Source: Opitutia bacterium
GTDB taxonomy: Bacteria; Verrucomicrobiota; Verrucomicrobiia; Opitutales; UBA953
Direction: 5' to 3'
Assembly (NCBI GenBank): GCA_947377865.1
Contig: CANCHK010000002.1
Coordinates: 1-64,000, forward strand
Length of the DNA stretch: 64,000 nucleotides
Shown: positions 1 through 10,383 of the stretch, in pieces
Layout: every line of letters starts with the position of its first letter
Numbering within the stretch: the stretch's first letter is position 1
Made by a program: the position numbers and the translations under genes
The notes under the pieces: generated by a model
Seen by the model: the letters and a program-made list of their open reading frames with translations, nothing else
What the model was told of the DNA's origin: nothing
Databases searched by the model: none

Positions 1-11
1 AAGGTGTTTTG

Positions 12-252
12 TTGAGGGGTAGGGGTTGGGGTTGGGGCAGGGGTAGGAAAACATTCCGAATTTCGGGTCTCAGGTCTCAGCCAACGATTCCTAGGTGTGG
101 GCACTCGGTTATAGGTGCTGAAGTTGCGTGTCTACCCCTACCCCTGCCCCCACCCCTACCCCTTGAAATACTTTTGCACCTTTGCACAGGCCGCAGGCCG
201 CTTTGCACTTTTGCACCTCCATGTCCTACCCCCACCCCTACCCCTACCCCTA
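12..252. repeat. G-tract/C-tract inverted repeat element with TTTGCAC octamers (copy 1)
   Basis: ggggtaggggttggggttggggcaggggtagg at 16-47, ~85-bp centre, then ctacccctacccctgcccccacccctacccc (~133-163), cttttgcacctttgcac...tttgcacttttgcacc and a second C-tract; same architecture recurs at 62087-62304. Confidence 0.8.
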
Positions 253-297
253 TCATTTTGTCTTCCCCCTCCCCTCCCCCTTGGGGAGAGTGATGGC

Positions 298-1485
298 ATG
301 TCCCCCGCGGAACAGTTGAAGGTCATGAAGTCCCGCACCGAGAAATTCATCGGTGAGGCGGAGATCCTCAAGCGCCTCGAGGCCGGCAAGACCCTGCGCG
401 TGAAGCTCGGCGTCGACCCTACCCGCCCGGACCTGACCTTCGGCCACATGGTCGTCTTCCAGAAGCTCCGCCAGTTTCAGGAACTCGGCCACCAGGCTGT
501 CCTTATTATTGGCGATTACACCACGCGCATCGGCGACCCCACCGGCAAGTCCGAGACGCGTCCCGTCCTTTCGGAGCAGGAAATCGAAGAGAACGCCAAG
601 ACCTACCTCGAGCAGGCCTACCAGATTCTCGATCCTAAGAAGACCGAAGTCCGCCGCAACAGCGAGTGGTTCGGCAAGATGTCGTTCCTCGACGCCCTCC
701 AGCTAAGCCGACGCATGACCGTAGCGCAGATGCTCGCGCGCGATGACTTCGCTAAGCGTCACGAATCCAACACGCCCATCTCGATCGTCGAGTTCCTCTA
801 CCCGCTCCTCCAGGGCTACGACTCCGTCATGCTCAAGGCCGACATCGAGATCGGCGGTAGCGACCAGCTCTTCAACATGCTCGTCGGCCGCGACCTGCAG
901 GAACAGGATAAGATGGCCCCGCAGGCCGTGCTCGGGATGCCCCTGCTCGTCGGCCTCGACGGCGAGAAGAAGATGTCGAAGTCCCTCGGCAACTACATCG
1001 CCTTCAACCATGAAGCGAAGGACATGTTCGGACGCATCATGTCGGTGCCCGACGCCACCATGTGGGTCTACTACGACCTCCTCCTGCTCTCGTCTCCTGA
1101 AGAGATCGCCGCACTCAAGGCCGGCCACCCGATGGAAGCCAAGAAGCAGCTCGCCACGCGCCTGACGGACAAGTTCCACGGCGCGGGCACCGGCGCCAAG
1201 GAGCGCGCGGAATTCGAGAACGTCTTCTCCAAGGGCGGCGTCCGCACGGACATGCCGGAGTTCACTTGGGCCGCCGTCTCCGGCGGCGCGGCCGAGGTCG
1301 GCATCGTCGACCTGCTCGCCGCGACGAACCTCTTCCCCTCCAAAAAGGAGATCCGCCGCCTCATCGAGGGCGGCGCCGTCAAGATCGGCGACGACAAGGT
1401 CTCTGACCCGGCCCAGAAGGTCGCGCAGCCCGCGGGTGCGCTGGTCATCCAGGCCGGCAAGCGGACTTTCGTGAAGGTCAAGTAA
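298..1485 (+). CDS. tyrS: Tyrosyl-tRNA synthetase
   Basis: FGHMVVFQKLRQFQELGHQAVLIIGDYTTRIGDPTGKSETR (HIGH-like), KMSKSLGNYIAF (KMSKS), C-terminal S4-like domain; ATG at 298 preferred over ORF start inside the repeat. Confidence 0.93.
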   Translation: MSPAEQLKVMKSRTEKFIGEAEILKRLEAGKTLRVKLGVDPTRPDLTFGHMVVFQKLRQFQELGHQAVLIIGDYTTRIGDPTGKSETRPVLSEQEIEENAKTYLEQAYQILDPKKTEVRRNSEWFGKMSFLDALQLSRRMTVAQMLARDDFAKRHESNTPISIVEFLYPLLQGYDSVMLKADIEIGGSDQLFNMLVGRDLQEQDKMAPQAVLGMPLLVGLDGEKKMSKSLGNYIAFNHEAKDMFGRIMSVPDATMWVYYDLLLLSSPEEIAALKAGHPMEAKKQLATRLTDKFHGAGTGAKERAEFENVFSKGGVRTDMPEFTWAAVSGGAAEVGIVDLLAATNLFPSKKEIRRLIEGGAVKIGDDKVSDPAQKVAQPAGALVIQAGKRTFVKVK

Positions 1486-1590
1486 GGCCCGGATTCGGCC
1501 CACGGGGCCGCTGTGCATAAGTCCGCGGATAACCTCGCGGATTAATGCCTTCCCCTGCCCTCCGACGGCTCCCTATTATTGCCGTCCCGC

Positions 1591-4500
1591 ATGGCCGACC
1601 CCGAAACCATCAGCCGAGACTTCGTGCACCTCCACGTGCATACGGACTACAGCATGCTCGACGGCTGCAGTCGCATCGACCGCCTAATGGAGCGGGCGTG
1701 CGACATGAACATGCGCGCGGTGGCGATCACCGACCACGGCAACCTTTTCGGGCTCTTCGATTTCTGGAACGAGGCCAAACAGCGATCCAAGGGCGACGTG
1801 AAGCTCAAGCCGCTCCTCGGCTGCGAGCTCTACCTGGTCTGGGACCACGCGCTGACCGACAAGCCGGACCGCCGCGAGCACAAGTACTTCCACATGGGCG
1901 TGCTCGCCCGGAATTTCAAAGGCTACCAAAACCTCACCAAACTCGTCTCTGATGCGCACGTCCGCGGCCTGCACTACAAGCCGCGCACGGACCTCGAGCA
2001 GCTCGCCAAGCATGCCGACGGGCTAATCGGTTTCTCCGGCTGCCTCCAGGGCGTCATCCCGCAGGCGCTCCTCCGCGGCGACTACGAGGCCGCCCGCAAG
2101 GCCTGCGGTAAGTTCGTCGAAATCTTCGGCCGCGAAAACTTCGTCATCGAGCTCATGGATCACGGTCTTGAGGAGCAGAAGCGCATCATCGCCGACCTGC
2201 TCAAACTCGCCGGCGAGTTCCAGCTCCGCGTGGTCGCCACGAACGACGTGCACTACGTCGACGCCGGCGATTCCGTCGCCCACGACGCGATGCTCTGCAT
2301 CCAGACCGGCGCCCGTCTAGCCGACGAGCGCCGCATGCGCTACTCCGCCACGGAATTCTACCTGAAGAGCGAGGCCGAGATGCTCCGCGTCTTTGGTGAG
2401 GTCCCCGAGTCCATCAAGAACACCGTCGCCATCGCCGAGATGTGCGACGTCAAGCTGCCCGTCGGCCAGAACAACTATCCGGTCTATATCTTCAGCGAGG
2501 GCGTGAAGCCCAAGGCCTCCGATAAGATCGACGCGATCCTCGACGGCTATGAGCAGCTCAAGAACGGCCTGCTCGTCTCCGCCGGCAAGCCGGGCGACTT
2601 CGTCATCGAGGCCGAGAAGCGCAAGGCTATGCGAGCTAACGGCTCCTACCTACTCGAACAGGTGAAGGCCGGCCTTAAGGAACGATACGCGGTGGATTAC
2701 GACGACCCTAAGGCTTGGAAGGACGAGAAGATCCCGGGTATCGGCAAGACCAGCCCCGCTGAGCTCTGCCGACGCGTCGACTACGAGATGGGCGTCATCG
2801 CGGGCACGGGCTTCGTCGACTACTTCCTGATCGTCTGGGACTTCATCGACTGGTCGCGTCGCCATGACATCCCCGTCGGCCCAGGCCGCGGCTCGGGCGC
2901 CGGCTCAATCGTGGCGTATTGCCTTAAGATCACCGACATCGATCCGATCCGCTTCGGCCTACTCTTCGAACGCTTCCTGAACCCTGAGCGCGTCTCCGCG
3001 CCCGACTTCGATATCGACTTCTGCATGCGTCGTCGTGACGAGGTCGTTGGTTACGTGCGCAAGAAGTACGGCGAGGACCGCGTCGCCAACATCATCACCT
3101 TCGGCACATTCGGCGCCAAGATGGTCGTCCGCGACCTCGCCCGTATCCGCGACTTGCCGTTTATCGAGACCAACCGCCTCGCCAAACTCGTCCCCGACGA
3201 CATCAACATCTCGCTCGAGGATGCGCTGAAGAAATCCACCGAGCTCCGCGAGGAGGTCGCCATCAACCCGCAGGCCGCCAGCATCATCGAGACCGGCCGA
3301 GTCATCGAGGGCATGGTGCGCAACTCCGGCAAGCATGCATGCGGTATGATCATCGCCGACCGACCGCTCACCGACATCATTCCAGTGACGATGCAGGAAG
3401 GCGACCTGACGACCCAGTACGCCAAGGACCCCGTCGAGAAGCTCGGCCTCCTTAAGATGGATTTCCTGGGCCTCAAGACGCTCACGATCATCGACGACGC
3501 CCAGAAGCTCGTCCGCAAACATCGTAAGCAACCTAGCTTCAATATCGAGAAACTCGGCTTCGAGGACGCTCGGACGTTTGCCTTGCTCAATGAAGCAAAG
3601 ACGGTCGGCGTATTTCAGCTCGAATCTGGCGGTATGCAGTCGCTCTGCCGCAAGTTCCACATCTCCGCGATTGATGAGATCGTCGCGCTCATCGCGCTCT
3701 ATCGTCCGGGCCCGATGCAGTTCATCGGCGACTACATTAAGGGCAAGGACGACCCCACCTTCGTCAAGTACGCGCACCCCCTCCTCGAGAAGGTTGCCAA
3801 GGAGACCTACGGCATCCTGGTCTACCAGGAACAGGTCATGGAAGCCGCCCGTGTGATCGCCGGCTACACCCTCGGCGGCGCCGACATGCTCCGCCGCGCG
3901 ATGGGCAAGAAGATCCGCGAGGAGATGGAGCAGCAGCGCTCGATCTTCGTCGAGGGCGCCAAGACGACCAATAACATCGACAAGAAGAAGGCTGAAGAGA
4001 TCTTCGCCACCCTGGAGAAGTTCGCCGAGTACGGCTTCAATAAGTCGCACTCCGCCGCATACGCAATCCTCTCATATCGCACCGCCTACCTCAAGGCCAA
4101 CTACCCGGTCGAGTTCATGGCCGCGGTGCTTACCTCCGAACAGGGCAACGCCGACAAGCTCGCCGAATTCATGGCGGAGGTCGAAGCCCTCGGCATGAAG
4201 GCGCTTGGCCCCGACGTGAACCAGTCCGACACCGACTTCACGCCAGTGGTGAAGGATAACGCTATCCGCTTCGGCCTGGGCGCCATCAAGGGCGTCGGCG
4301 AACAGGCCGCGCGCAATATCGTCGCCGAACGCGAGAAGAACGGACCCTATAAAGATTTCGGCGACTTTGTGGGTCGCCTCGGCGAGTTCGACCTCAATTC
4401 CCGCACGCTGGACTGCCTCGTCCGCGCCGGCGCCTTCGACTTCACCGGCGAAGATCGCCGACACCTCGTCGACTCCATCGAATCCGTCAGACGACACTTC

Positions 4501-5337
4501 GCGGGCGAACGCAAGGAACGCGCCAGCGGTCAGGGTTCGCTCTTCGACATGCTCGGGGCTGAAGACGCGGGCGCGGCGCGCCCGACCGACCTCGTCCTGC
4601 GCAAGTCAGAGAAGATGCCCAAGCTTGAGATGCTCAATAGCGAGAAGGCCCTCCTTGGCTTCTACCTCAGCGGCCACCCTCTCGCCGACTACCACGGCCT
4701 CGACGAAGCCGTAGCCACTCTCACTGTCACTCCGGATCGCATCGAGCTCGACAAGCAGCAGCGCCACACGGTGCGTGTCTGTGGCATCGTCGGTGGACTC
4801 GAGAAGAAGATTTCCAAGAAGGACAATCGCCCCTGGGCGCTCTTCACCGTTGCCTCGCGCTCAGTGACGATTCCGGTGATGATGTTCTCCGATGCCTACG
4901 ACGCCGCCGCCCAGCTTAAGGACGGTGAGCTCCCGCTGCTGATGGACGGCTCGCACGTGATCGTCGAGGCCCGTCTCAACTGGCGCGAGGAACGTGGCGA
5001 GTGGTCGCTCAGTGCCCACGCCGTCAGCACCCTCCGCCGCGCCCCGAGCCTGATTAAGAAAATCCTCTTCGCCCTCAAGCCCGGCCCCGACGCCGGCGAC
5101 TTCCTCGAAAAGATCGTGGCGCACACCCGCAAGGTGGACGGTACGACGATCGTGCAGGTCGGGTTCATCCAGCCCGATGGACGCGTGCTCGTGGCCGAGG
5201 CCGCCCGTGGCATGACCACGCGCTTCGACAACGAAAGCTACGGCGCCTTCGGCCGCCACCCAGCGTGCGCCGGCGTCCAGATTGAGCCTATCCCGCCGAC
5301 CCAGCCGCCGCAGCGCAAATTCGGGCCGCGGAGCTAA
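1591..5337 (+). CDS. dnaE: DNA polymerase III subunit alpha
   Basis: PHP domain [75 protein letters not shown] at 1591. Confidence 0.96.
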   Translation: MADPETISRDFVHLHVHTDYSMLDGCSRIDRLMERACDMNMRAVAITDHGNLFGLFDFWNEAKQRSKGDVKLKPLLGCELYLVWDHALTDKPDRREHKYFHMGVLARNFKGYQNLTKLVSDAHVRGLHYKPRTDLEQLAKHADGLIGFSGCLQGVIPQALLRGDYEAARKACGKFVEIFGRENFVIELMDHGLEEQKRIIADLLKLAGEFQLRVVATNDVHYVDAGDSVAHDAMLCIQTGARLADERRMRYSATEFYLKSEAEMLRVFGEVPESIKNTVAIAEMCDVKLPVGQNNYPVYIFSEGVKPKASDKIDAILDGYEQLKNGLLVSAGKPGDFVIEAEKRKAMRANGSYLLEQVKAGLKERYAVDYDDPKAWKDEKIPGIGKTSPAELCRRVDYEMGVIAGTGFVDYFLIVWDFIDWSRRHDIPVGPGRGSGAGSIVAYCLKITDIDPIRFGLLFERFLNPERVSAPDFDIDFCMRRRDEVVGYVRKKYGEDRVANIITFGTFGAKMVVRDLARIRDLPFIETNRLAKLVPDDINISLEDALKKSTELREEVAINPQAASIIETGRVIEGMVRNSGKHACGMIIADRPLTDIIPVTMQEGDLTTQYAKDPVEKLGLLKMDFLGLKTLTIIDDAQKLVRKHRKQPSFNIEKLGFEDARTFALLNEAKTVGVFQLESGGMQSLCRKFHISAIDEIVALIALYRPGPMQFIGDYIKGKDDPTFVKYAHPLLEKVAKETYGILVYQEQVMEAARVIAGYTLGGADMLRRAMGKKIREEMEQQRSIFVEGAKTTNNIDKKKAEEIFATLEKFAEYGFNKSHSAAYAILSYRTAYLKANYPVEFMAAVLTSEQGNADKLAEFMAEVEALGMKALGPDVNQSDTDFTPVVKDNAIRFGLGAIKGVGEQAARNIVAEREKNGPYKDFGDFVGRLGEFDLNSRTLDCLVRAGAFDFTGEDRRHLVDSIESVRRHFAGERKERASGQGSLFDMLGAEDAGAARPTDLVLRKSEKMPKLEMLNSEKALLGFYLSGHPLADYHGLDEAVATLTVTPDRIELDKQQRHTVRVCGIVGGLEKKISKKDNRPWALFTVASRSVTIPVMMFSDAYDAAAQLKDGELPLLMDGSHVIVEARLNWREERGEWSLSAHAVSTLRRAPSLIKKILFALKPGPDAGDFLEKIVAHTRKVDGTTIVQVGFIQPDGRVLVAEAARGMTTRFDNESYGAFGRHPACAGVQIEPIPPTQPPQRKFGPRS

Positions 5338-5341
5338 GCGG

Positions 5342-6358
5342 CTAGACGCGAGCGAGGTCGGCCAAGATTTCGCACGCCATGACATCGGCGAAATGATCCT
5401 GCGAGAAAGGCTTCGCCTGGTCGGAAAGCAGGAAGGCGCGAATGCGCTCCTGGTATCCACGATAGGCGGCATCATCGATCGTACGCAGGAACGCGTCTAG
5501 CTCCGCCGGCGTCGCAAACGCGCGGCCGTCGATGAAGCAGCTGGGCGGCACGAGCTCCGTGATCTCCTTCGGACCAACGTAGACCGGCACGCATCCCGCA
5601 CGGAAGCAGTCGAAGAGTTTCTCCGTGACGTAGCCTGGCAGGTCGCGGCAGTTCTCATGCGCGAGGCAAAAGCGCGTGCGTGTGAGCAGTTCAATCTTGT
5701 CGGCGACTGGTCCCCGCCACGTGGCGTAAGGCGACTTGGTCGGCATCAGGCGGGCCAGAACCTTCCGTAACTGGTTACGGATACGCCCCCATCGTCCCGA
5801 TAAGGCGGCAGGCCGATCCCATCCGCGGCCGAAGAGATGGAAGTCGGCGGGCGCATGGCGCTCATACCAATCGAGGATGCGGACGCGGGCCTGGTACTGG
5901 TCGCGCGGGTCGACGACCGTGAGGGCCTTGTTTGATGCCACGAGCACACAGAAAAGCGGGCGCGTCTCGGGTCCGTTCCACGGGCCAGACCCAAAGCGGT
6001 TCGGGTAGAACAGCCGGACGGCGCGCGGATCGTCGAGCAACTCGCCGTCCCAGGCGAACCACTTGGCATAACGGGCCAAGGCCGTGCGATCGCGGTTGAG
6101 CGGACGAATCAACGGGTTCTCGTAGAGGTAGACGTAAGCGCGGTTGGTCGGATCCTGGCGGCGACAGTTGATGTGCAGCTCAAACGCGACGTCGCGGCCG
6201 GCGTTCACGTCCGGCGTGTTGAGTTCGATCCCGGCGGCGAGGAAGCGCTCACGTAGCTTCGCATACGGCAGGTAAAACTCGCCGTTATTCTCGCCGGCCC
6301 CTGGCTGAAAGAGGGAATTCCCGGCGTAATCCCGGTAAAAGACGGAAGCGTACTTCAT
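5342..6358 (-). CDS. Glycosyltransferase family 10 (alpha-1,3/4-fucosyltransferase-like)
   Basis: FCLAHENCRDLPGYVTEKLFDCFRAGCVPVYVGPKEITELVPPSCFID resembles GT10 C-terminal signature. Confidence 0.8.
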   Translation of the reverse strand: MKYASVFYRDYAGNSLFQPGAGENNGEFYLPYAKLRERFLAAGIELNTPDVNAGRDVAFELHINCRRQDPTNRAYVYLYENPLIRPLNRDRTALARYAKWFAWDGELLDDPRAVRLFYPNRFGSGPWNGPETRPLFCVLVASNKALTVVDPRDQYQARVRILDWYERHAPADFHLFGRGWDRPAALSGRWGRIRNQLRKVLARLMPTKSPYATWRGPVADKIELLTRTRFCLAHENCRDLPGYVTEKLFDCFRAGCVPVYVGPKEITELVPPSCFIDGRAFATPAELDAFLRTIDDAAYRGYQERIRAFLLSDQAKPFSQDHFADVMACEILADLARV

Positions 6359-7638
6359 AGGTTCCGCGCGGAGCTCAGTTGCTCGCTGAAATGTGAGGCC
6401 GCGTAGAGCGGGCGGGCAGCGGCAGCGGCAGCGTGCTTCTTCGCCGAGAGTTCAGCGGCAGGCATCTCGGCGAAAGCGCGGAGGGCGGCGGCGAGGGCAG
6501 GAACGTCACCGATAGGTTCGACCACGCGGCCGACCATGCCGGCCGCCCAAGGCACCGATGGCAGGCCAACCGGATAGGCAACGACTGGGACGCCGCACAC
6601 GAGCGCCTCGCCCACCATCATCGGTCCGTTGTCGTTGGTCGACGGGTTCACGAAGAAGTCGGCGGACTGATAGGCGACCGCGATGGCGGCGTCGCCGCGG
6701 CGCACGCCGAGCTCGGTGTAAGTCACGTGCTTCCACCCTTCGCCCATCAGCCCGGTCTCGCCTAGCACCGCCACGTGGAGCGCGACGCCCTGGGCATCAA
6801 GCAGGCGCAAGGCCTCGAGCAGCAAGCCGAATCCTTTATAGGTCAGCGCGGGGTCGATACCGCGGACGAGCAGCACGCGGGCGTCGGCGGGCAGGCCCAA
6901 CGCGGCGCGGGCCTCGCGCGGCTTAGCAACCGTTCGCAGGACCTCTAGGTCGAGGGGAATGGGGAAGACCTTGGATGGCAGGCCGCCGGTGATCCAGCTT
7001 TCGCGGGCTTGGCGGGCCGACCACTCCGTCGGAGCGAGCAGGACCGCGCCGAGATCGTTCCAAGCCTTCCGACGGTTCGCGGCCTGACGGGAGGAGGCAT
7101 CGTCTTCGTCCTTCGAACCGAGGAGTGGGCAGGCGCCGCAGCCGGTCTGGTATTTTGGGCAGCCTAGATTAGAATGACAGCCGCCGGTCACATGCGCCAT
7201 GTCGACCTGCCACAGGATAACGCGAGCGCCAAGGGCTTGAGCAATCTCGCCGACGGTCGCAGGGGTGACGAAGGCGCCGGCCCAGTGGACGACCACTAGG
7301 TCCCATTTTTCGTAACGGCCGCGGGCATTTCGGATGATTGGCTCGGCAGGATAATTCGCCTCAGCATCGAAATCGTAGACCCCGACGGGCTTGAGGTGTA
7401 GGCGGCTGAGCTTGGCCCAGACTCGCCCCAGGCCCCAGGCTAGTTTCTGGAATGGGCCGAGTAGCCGCCGGGCGTCGACCATCGACGGGACGTCCTGGCG
7501 CTTCTTCTTGATAACGTAGGCAACCGAATCGTGGCCTTGGCTGAGCAGGGCACGATGAATCCGGACGAAGCCGTCGGCAGCCCCTCCGCCGGCATCCATC
7601 TTGGATAGGTGCATTATCTTCATCCTTGGCGTGGGCAT
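6355..7638 (-). CDS. Glycosyltransferase family 4
   Basis: MKIMHLSKMDAGGGAADGFVRIHRALLSQGH and GT-B C-terminal region FVNPSTNDNGPMMVGEALVCGVPVVAYPVG. Confidence 0.85.
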   Translation of the reverse strand: MPTPRMKIMHLSKMDAGGGAADGFVRIHRALLSQGHDSVAYVIKKKRQDVPSMVDARRLLGPFQKLAWGLGRVWAKLSRLHLKPVGVYDFDAEANYPAEPIIRNARGRYEKWDLVVVHWAGAFVTPATVGEIAQALGARVILWQVDMAHVTGGCHSNLGCPKYQTGCGACPLLGSKDEDDASSRQAANRRKAWNDLGAVLLAPTEWSARQARESWITGGLPSKVFPIPLDLEVLRTVAKPREARAALGLPADARVLLVRGIDPALTYKGFGLLLEALRLLDAQGVALHVAVLGETGLMGEGWKHVTYTELGVRRGDAAIAVAYQSADFFVNPSTNDNGPMMVGEALVCGVPVVAYPVGLPSVPWAAGMVGRVVEPIGDVPALAAALRAFAEMPAAELSAKKHAAAAAARPLYAASHFSEQLSSARNL

Positions 7639-7701
7639 AACGCGCCTACGGCGGACTGACGAACCAAAATCGCCAACCCAGCGGCGATACCCGGCTCCGC
7701 C

Positions 7702-8640
7702 CTAGTCGAACAACACGGCTTCCGGCGGTCGGCTCAGGCGAGACCAAAGGATGCGCCATTTGAGTACCTGGCGGATGAACTTGGAAGAGCCGCGATGGCC
7801 GGAAGTCAGGTAATGTCGGTCGTAAACCTTATCAGCTTCGAACGGCGGAGTGTCCGACCAATCGCCTGCGGGATCATAAGCGAAGGCCGGAGCAGCCCAC
7901 GGCCTTCCGCTTTTTCCGAAGTGCGTACCCATACCGTCGAAGCCGATATTCAGGATCAGATTACGGGCCGGAAACACATTAAGCTGACCGGCACGCAGCA
8001 CCTGGACCATGAATTGGTAATCCCAAGTCCGGGCCTTGCCTTCGGCGAAAACGGCGAATTCGCGGAGGAGGAAGCTTGCTGCGTTAGCATGCAACGTACG
8101 GAGCCAAGGCTCGTCCGCACGGATAGGCTCAGGAAAGAGCCGGTAGCCTTCCCACGCCCTGCTCCAAGTCGCCCAACCCCAGCTGGCGGTGATGCGACTG
8201 AAGCCATGTGAGCCGGGCATCTTCGCCAGAGGAGCCATGTTCGAACCCGTGATGGTCGCGACCCGGTTATCGTGGCGATGGCGTTCAAGCATCGTAGCGC
8301 AGAAACGGAAGAAGGCCGGCGTCGGCAGACAGTCGTCTTCGAGGATGATGCCTTCGCCCGCCTCGGCCAGGAACCAGGTGATCGCGGAGCTCACGCCTAG
8401 GCCGCACCCGAGATTAGACTCCGGAAATTTCGTGCGAACCTCACAAGGCCAGTCCACCGCAGCGACCAATGCCCGGACCTCGGCGACCCGTTCGGCCTCC
8501 CCTGCCTTACCGGTCCTGGCGGCATCACAGGCAAGGAACAACTTGGACGGCCTGGCGGCGCGCACGGCCGCGAAGACCCGGCGGGTGGACTCCGGGCGAT
8601 TGAAGGCGATGATGAGGACGGCGGGGGCTAGTGACTTCAC
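7702..8640 (-). CDS. GT-A fold glycosyltransferase-like protein (HlpA/GNT-I-like)
   Basis: APAVLIIAFNRPESTRRVFAAVRAARPSKLFLACDAAR, EGIILEDDCLPTPAFFRFCATML, ASWGWATW; GTG start at 8640 avoids overlap with upstream gene. Confidence 0.7.
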   Translation of the reverse strand: MKSLAPAVLIIAFNRPESTRRVFAAVRAARPSKLFLACDAARTGKAGEAERVAEVRALVAAVDWPCEVRTKFPESNLGCGLGVSSAITWFLAEAGEGIILEDDCLPTPAFFRFCATMLERHRHDNRVATITGSNMAPLAKMPGSHGFSRITASWGWATWSRAWEGYRLFPEPIRADEPWLRTLHANAASFLLREFAVFAEGKARTWDYQFMVQVLRAGQLNVFPARNLILNIGFDGMGTHFGKSGRPWAAPAFAYDPAGDWSDTPPFEADKVYDRHYLTSGHRGSSKFIRQVLKWRILWSRLSRPPEAVLFD

Positions 8641-8650
8641 GGCTAACAGG

Positions 8651-10315
8651 CTAGTCTTGATTGATGAAACGCTGGTGGGTCTCGGGCGTTGGACTGAAAC
8701 GCAGCAAGGCATCGGCGTCCCAAGGGTCGAAAGGAACCAACTCTTCCATCTCAGCGCTAGGGCGAAGGAACTCGGAAGCGTTCTCATTCAGCATCGTGGC
8801 CATGAAAGAGAAAGAGCTATTCGAAGTGAGCACCTTGTCCGCCTTGGTCATGACATAGAAATCGAGATATGCGGCCAAACTGCCGGCAGCGCCTAGGTCT
8901 GAGGCATCGGCGGTCTTGAATCCCGCGAAGCGACCGCGGTAGTCCGCTGGAGTTTCCGAGCAGACATAGACGGCCCACTCGGTGGGGTCTAGGCCGCTGC
9001 GGCTAAGCCAGGCTTCATACCATGCGCAAGGCGCCCGGAAGAAATATCCGTAGCCGTAGTCACCTCTCCGCAGATGCACAGCCAGGATCTTGCGTCGGCT
9101 GGAACGAAGCCGAGCGAGGCGACGTTCGGCGGATTCGACAAATTCTGGGTGAAATCGGAAGAGTCCGCGGATGAAATCGCGATCCGCGACAAGGTCACGG
9201 GAGTGCCCCATGAAATACCCCCAATAGTCGGTCGACGCGAAAGCGGGTATGCTTTCTTTGAACTGCTTGGTCCAGTCGCAATCTAACAACGTGCCCCGCA
9301 GATTGAGTTCGTCCATGTTCTCGCGCCACTCCGGCAAGGAGAGCAGCGGCTCCGGCTCGTCGCAGCCGAAAAGCACACAGCCGACCCATCGAGGCAGCTG
9401 CACCAGCGCGCCCTGCCGACGAGCTACCAGGCGAAGGAACATATACTGGAACAGCTGGTTGGCGAAACGTCCGTTGTTGCCGAAAGTCGTCATCGTCACG
9501 ACCGGCTTACGGACATATAAAGCGTCGCCCCAGGAAGGATGCCACGGAGTGCACATGGCAGCGCGGTTGAAACCCTGCTTGGCCATGAACCTTTCGAGCT
9601 CACCCAGCAAGGCGGCTCCTTCGTATAACTCCTGCAAGTTGACCTCTGAATTCACGGCCTCGATGTTGGCCAGTAGCCGGGAAGCGCCGCGCAAGGCCAT
9701 GAGTTCGGCGCCCTGGATGTCGAGGTTCAGGAAATTGAAGTCTTCGGCACGCAAGCCCTCCTCAGCGAGAAGCGTGTCTAGGGTCCGCGAGCGCACCTCG
9801 ACTTGGGAGACCTCCCGGATGGAGGGGTAGATGTCCTTATGCTTTGCCAACGGCAAGATGGAGCTGCTCTGGTCCATCGAAGTGACCCTCAGGAGCACGG
9901 TTCCGTCCGTATCCGACGCCGCGGCATGGACGATGAAGACCTTACCAGGGTGGGCTTGTGATTTGGCCCGCAAAGCCGGGATCAGCGCGGGGTTGGCCTC
10001 GACATAGAGAATCTTCGTGAAGCCCATCCGAAGGTAGTCATCCAATTCACCTGCCTGATGGGCGCCGACATGAATGACGCCGCGAGGAACGATTCGATTC
10101 TTCGTGAGCAATGCCGCGATGTCCAGCATTTCGGTCGCAGGCGCGACGGCTGGTTCCGGCTGGCCCAGTAATGCTGCCAAGCTGGGTCGCGCAGTGGCGG
10201 ACTTGGCGCGGAGAAACCAGACTCTCTTGCGAATGGAGCGCACCAGCTTCTGGAAGGCGGATTTAAGATACATTCGAAGGTCACATACTTTCAAATAGAT
10301 AGACCGTCCTGTCAA
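8651..10315 (-). CDS. Fusion: FkbM family methyltransferase + GT11 (alpha-1,2-fucosyltransferase-like)
   Basis: N-terminal GVIHVGAHQAGELDDYLRMGFTKILYVEANP...FLNLDIQGAELMALRGA (FkbM); C-terminal GNNGRFANQLFQYMFLRLVA...LAVHLRRGDY...SNSSFSFMATML (GT11). Confidence 0.85.
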   Translation of the reverse strand: MTGRSIYLKVCDLRMYLKSAFQKLVRSIRKRVWFLRAKSATARPSLAALLGQPEPAVAPATEMLDIAALLTKNRIVPRGVIHVGAHQAGELDDYLRMGFTKILYVEANPALIPALRAKSQAHPGKVFIVHAAASDTDGTVLLRVTSMDQSSSILPLAKHKDIYPSIREVSQVEVRSRTLDTLLAEEGLRAEDFNFLNLDIQGAELMALRGASRLLANIEAVNSEVNLQELYEGAALLGELERFMAKQGFNRAAMCTPWHPSWGDALYVRKPVVTMTTFGNNGRFANQLFQYMFLRLVARRQGALVQLPRWVGCVLFGCDEPEPLLSLPEWRENMDELNLRGTLLDCDWTKQFKESIPAFASTDYWGYFMGHSRDLVADRDFIRGLFRFHPEFVESAERRLARLRSSRRKILAVHLRRGDYGYGYFFRAPCAWYEAWLSRSGLDPTEWAVYVCSETPADYRGRFAGFKTADASDLGAAGSLAAYLDFYVMTKADKVLTSNSSFSFMATMLNENASEFLRPSAEMEELVPFDPWDADALLRFSPTPETHQRFINQD

Positions 10316-10383
10316 TTAGGCAACTCCTGCCGAGGAATTAACCGTTGTCTTGAATAATCGGGGGCATAGGGTTCCCAGTCTTC

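Noticed and set aside
16-47. Telomere-like TTGGGG repeats
   Set aside because: Short, imperfect, internal to an inverted repeat element with a second copy at 62 kb; nothing suggests a chromosome end.
703-1518. 271-aa ORF antisense to tyrS
   Set aside because: High-GC antisense shadow ORF; low-complexity charged composition and no recognisable domain, while + frame is clearly tyrS.
2959-4050. 363-aa ORF antisense to dnaE
   Set aside because: Antisense shadow of a well-supported conserved gene; composition typical of reverse-frame translation.
9249-9830. 193-aa + strand ORF opposite the FkbM-GT11 fusion
   Set aside because: Antisense to strongly supported coding sequence; Ser/Arg-rich shadow frame.
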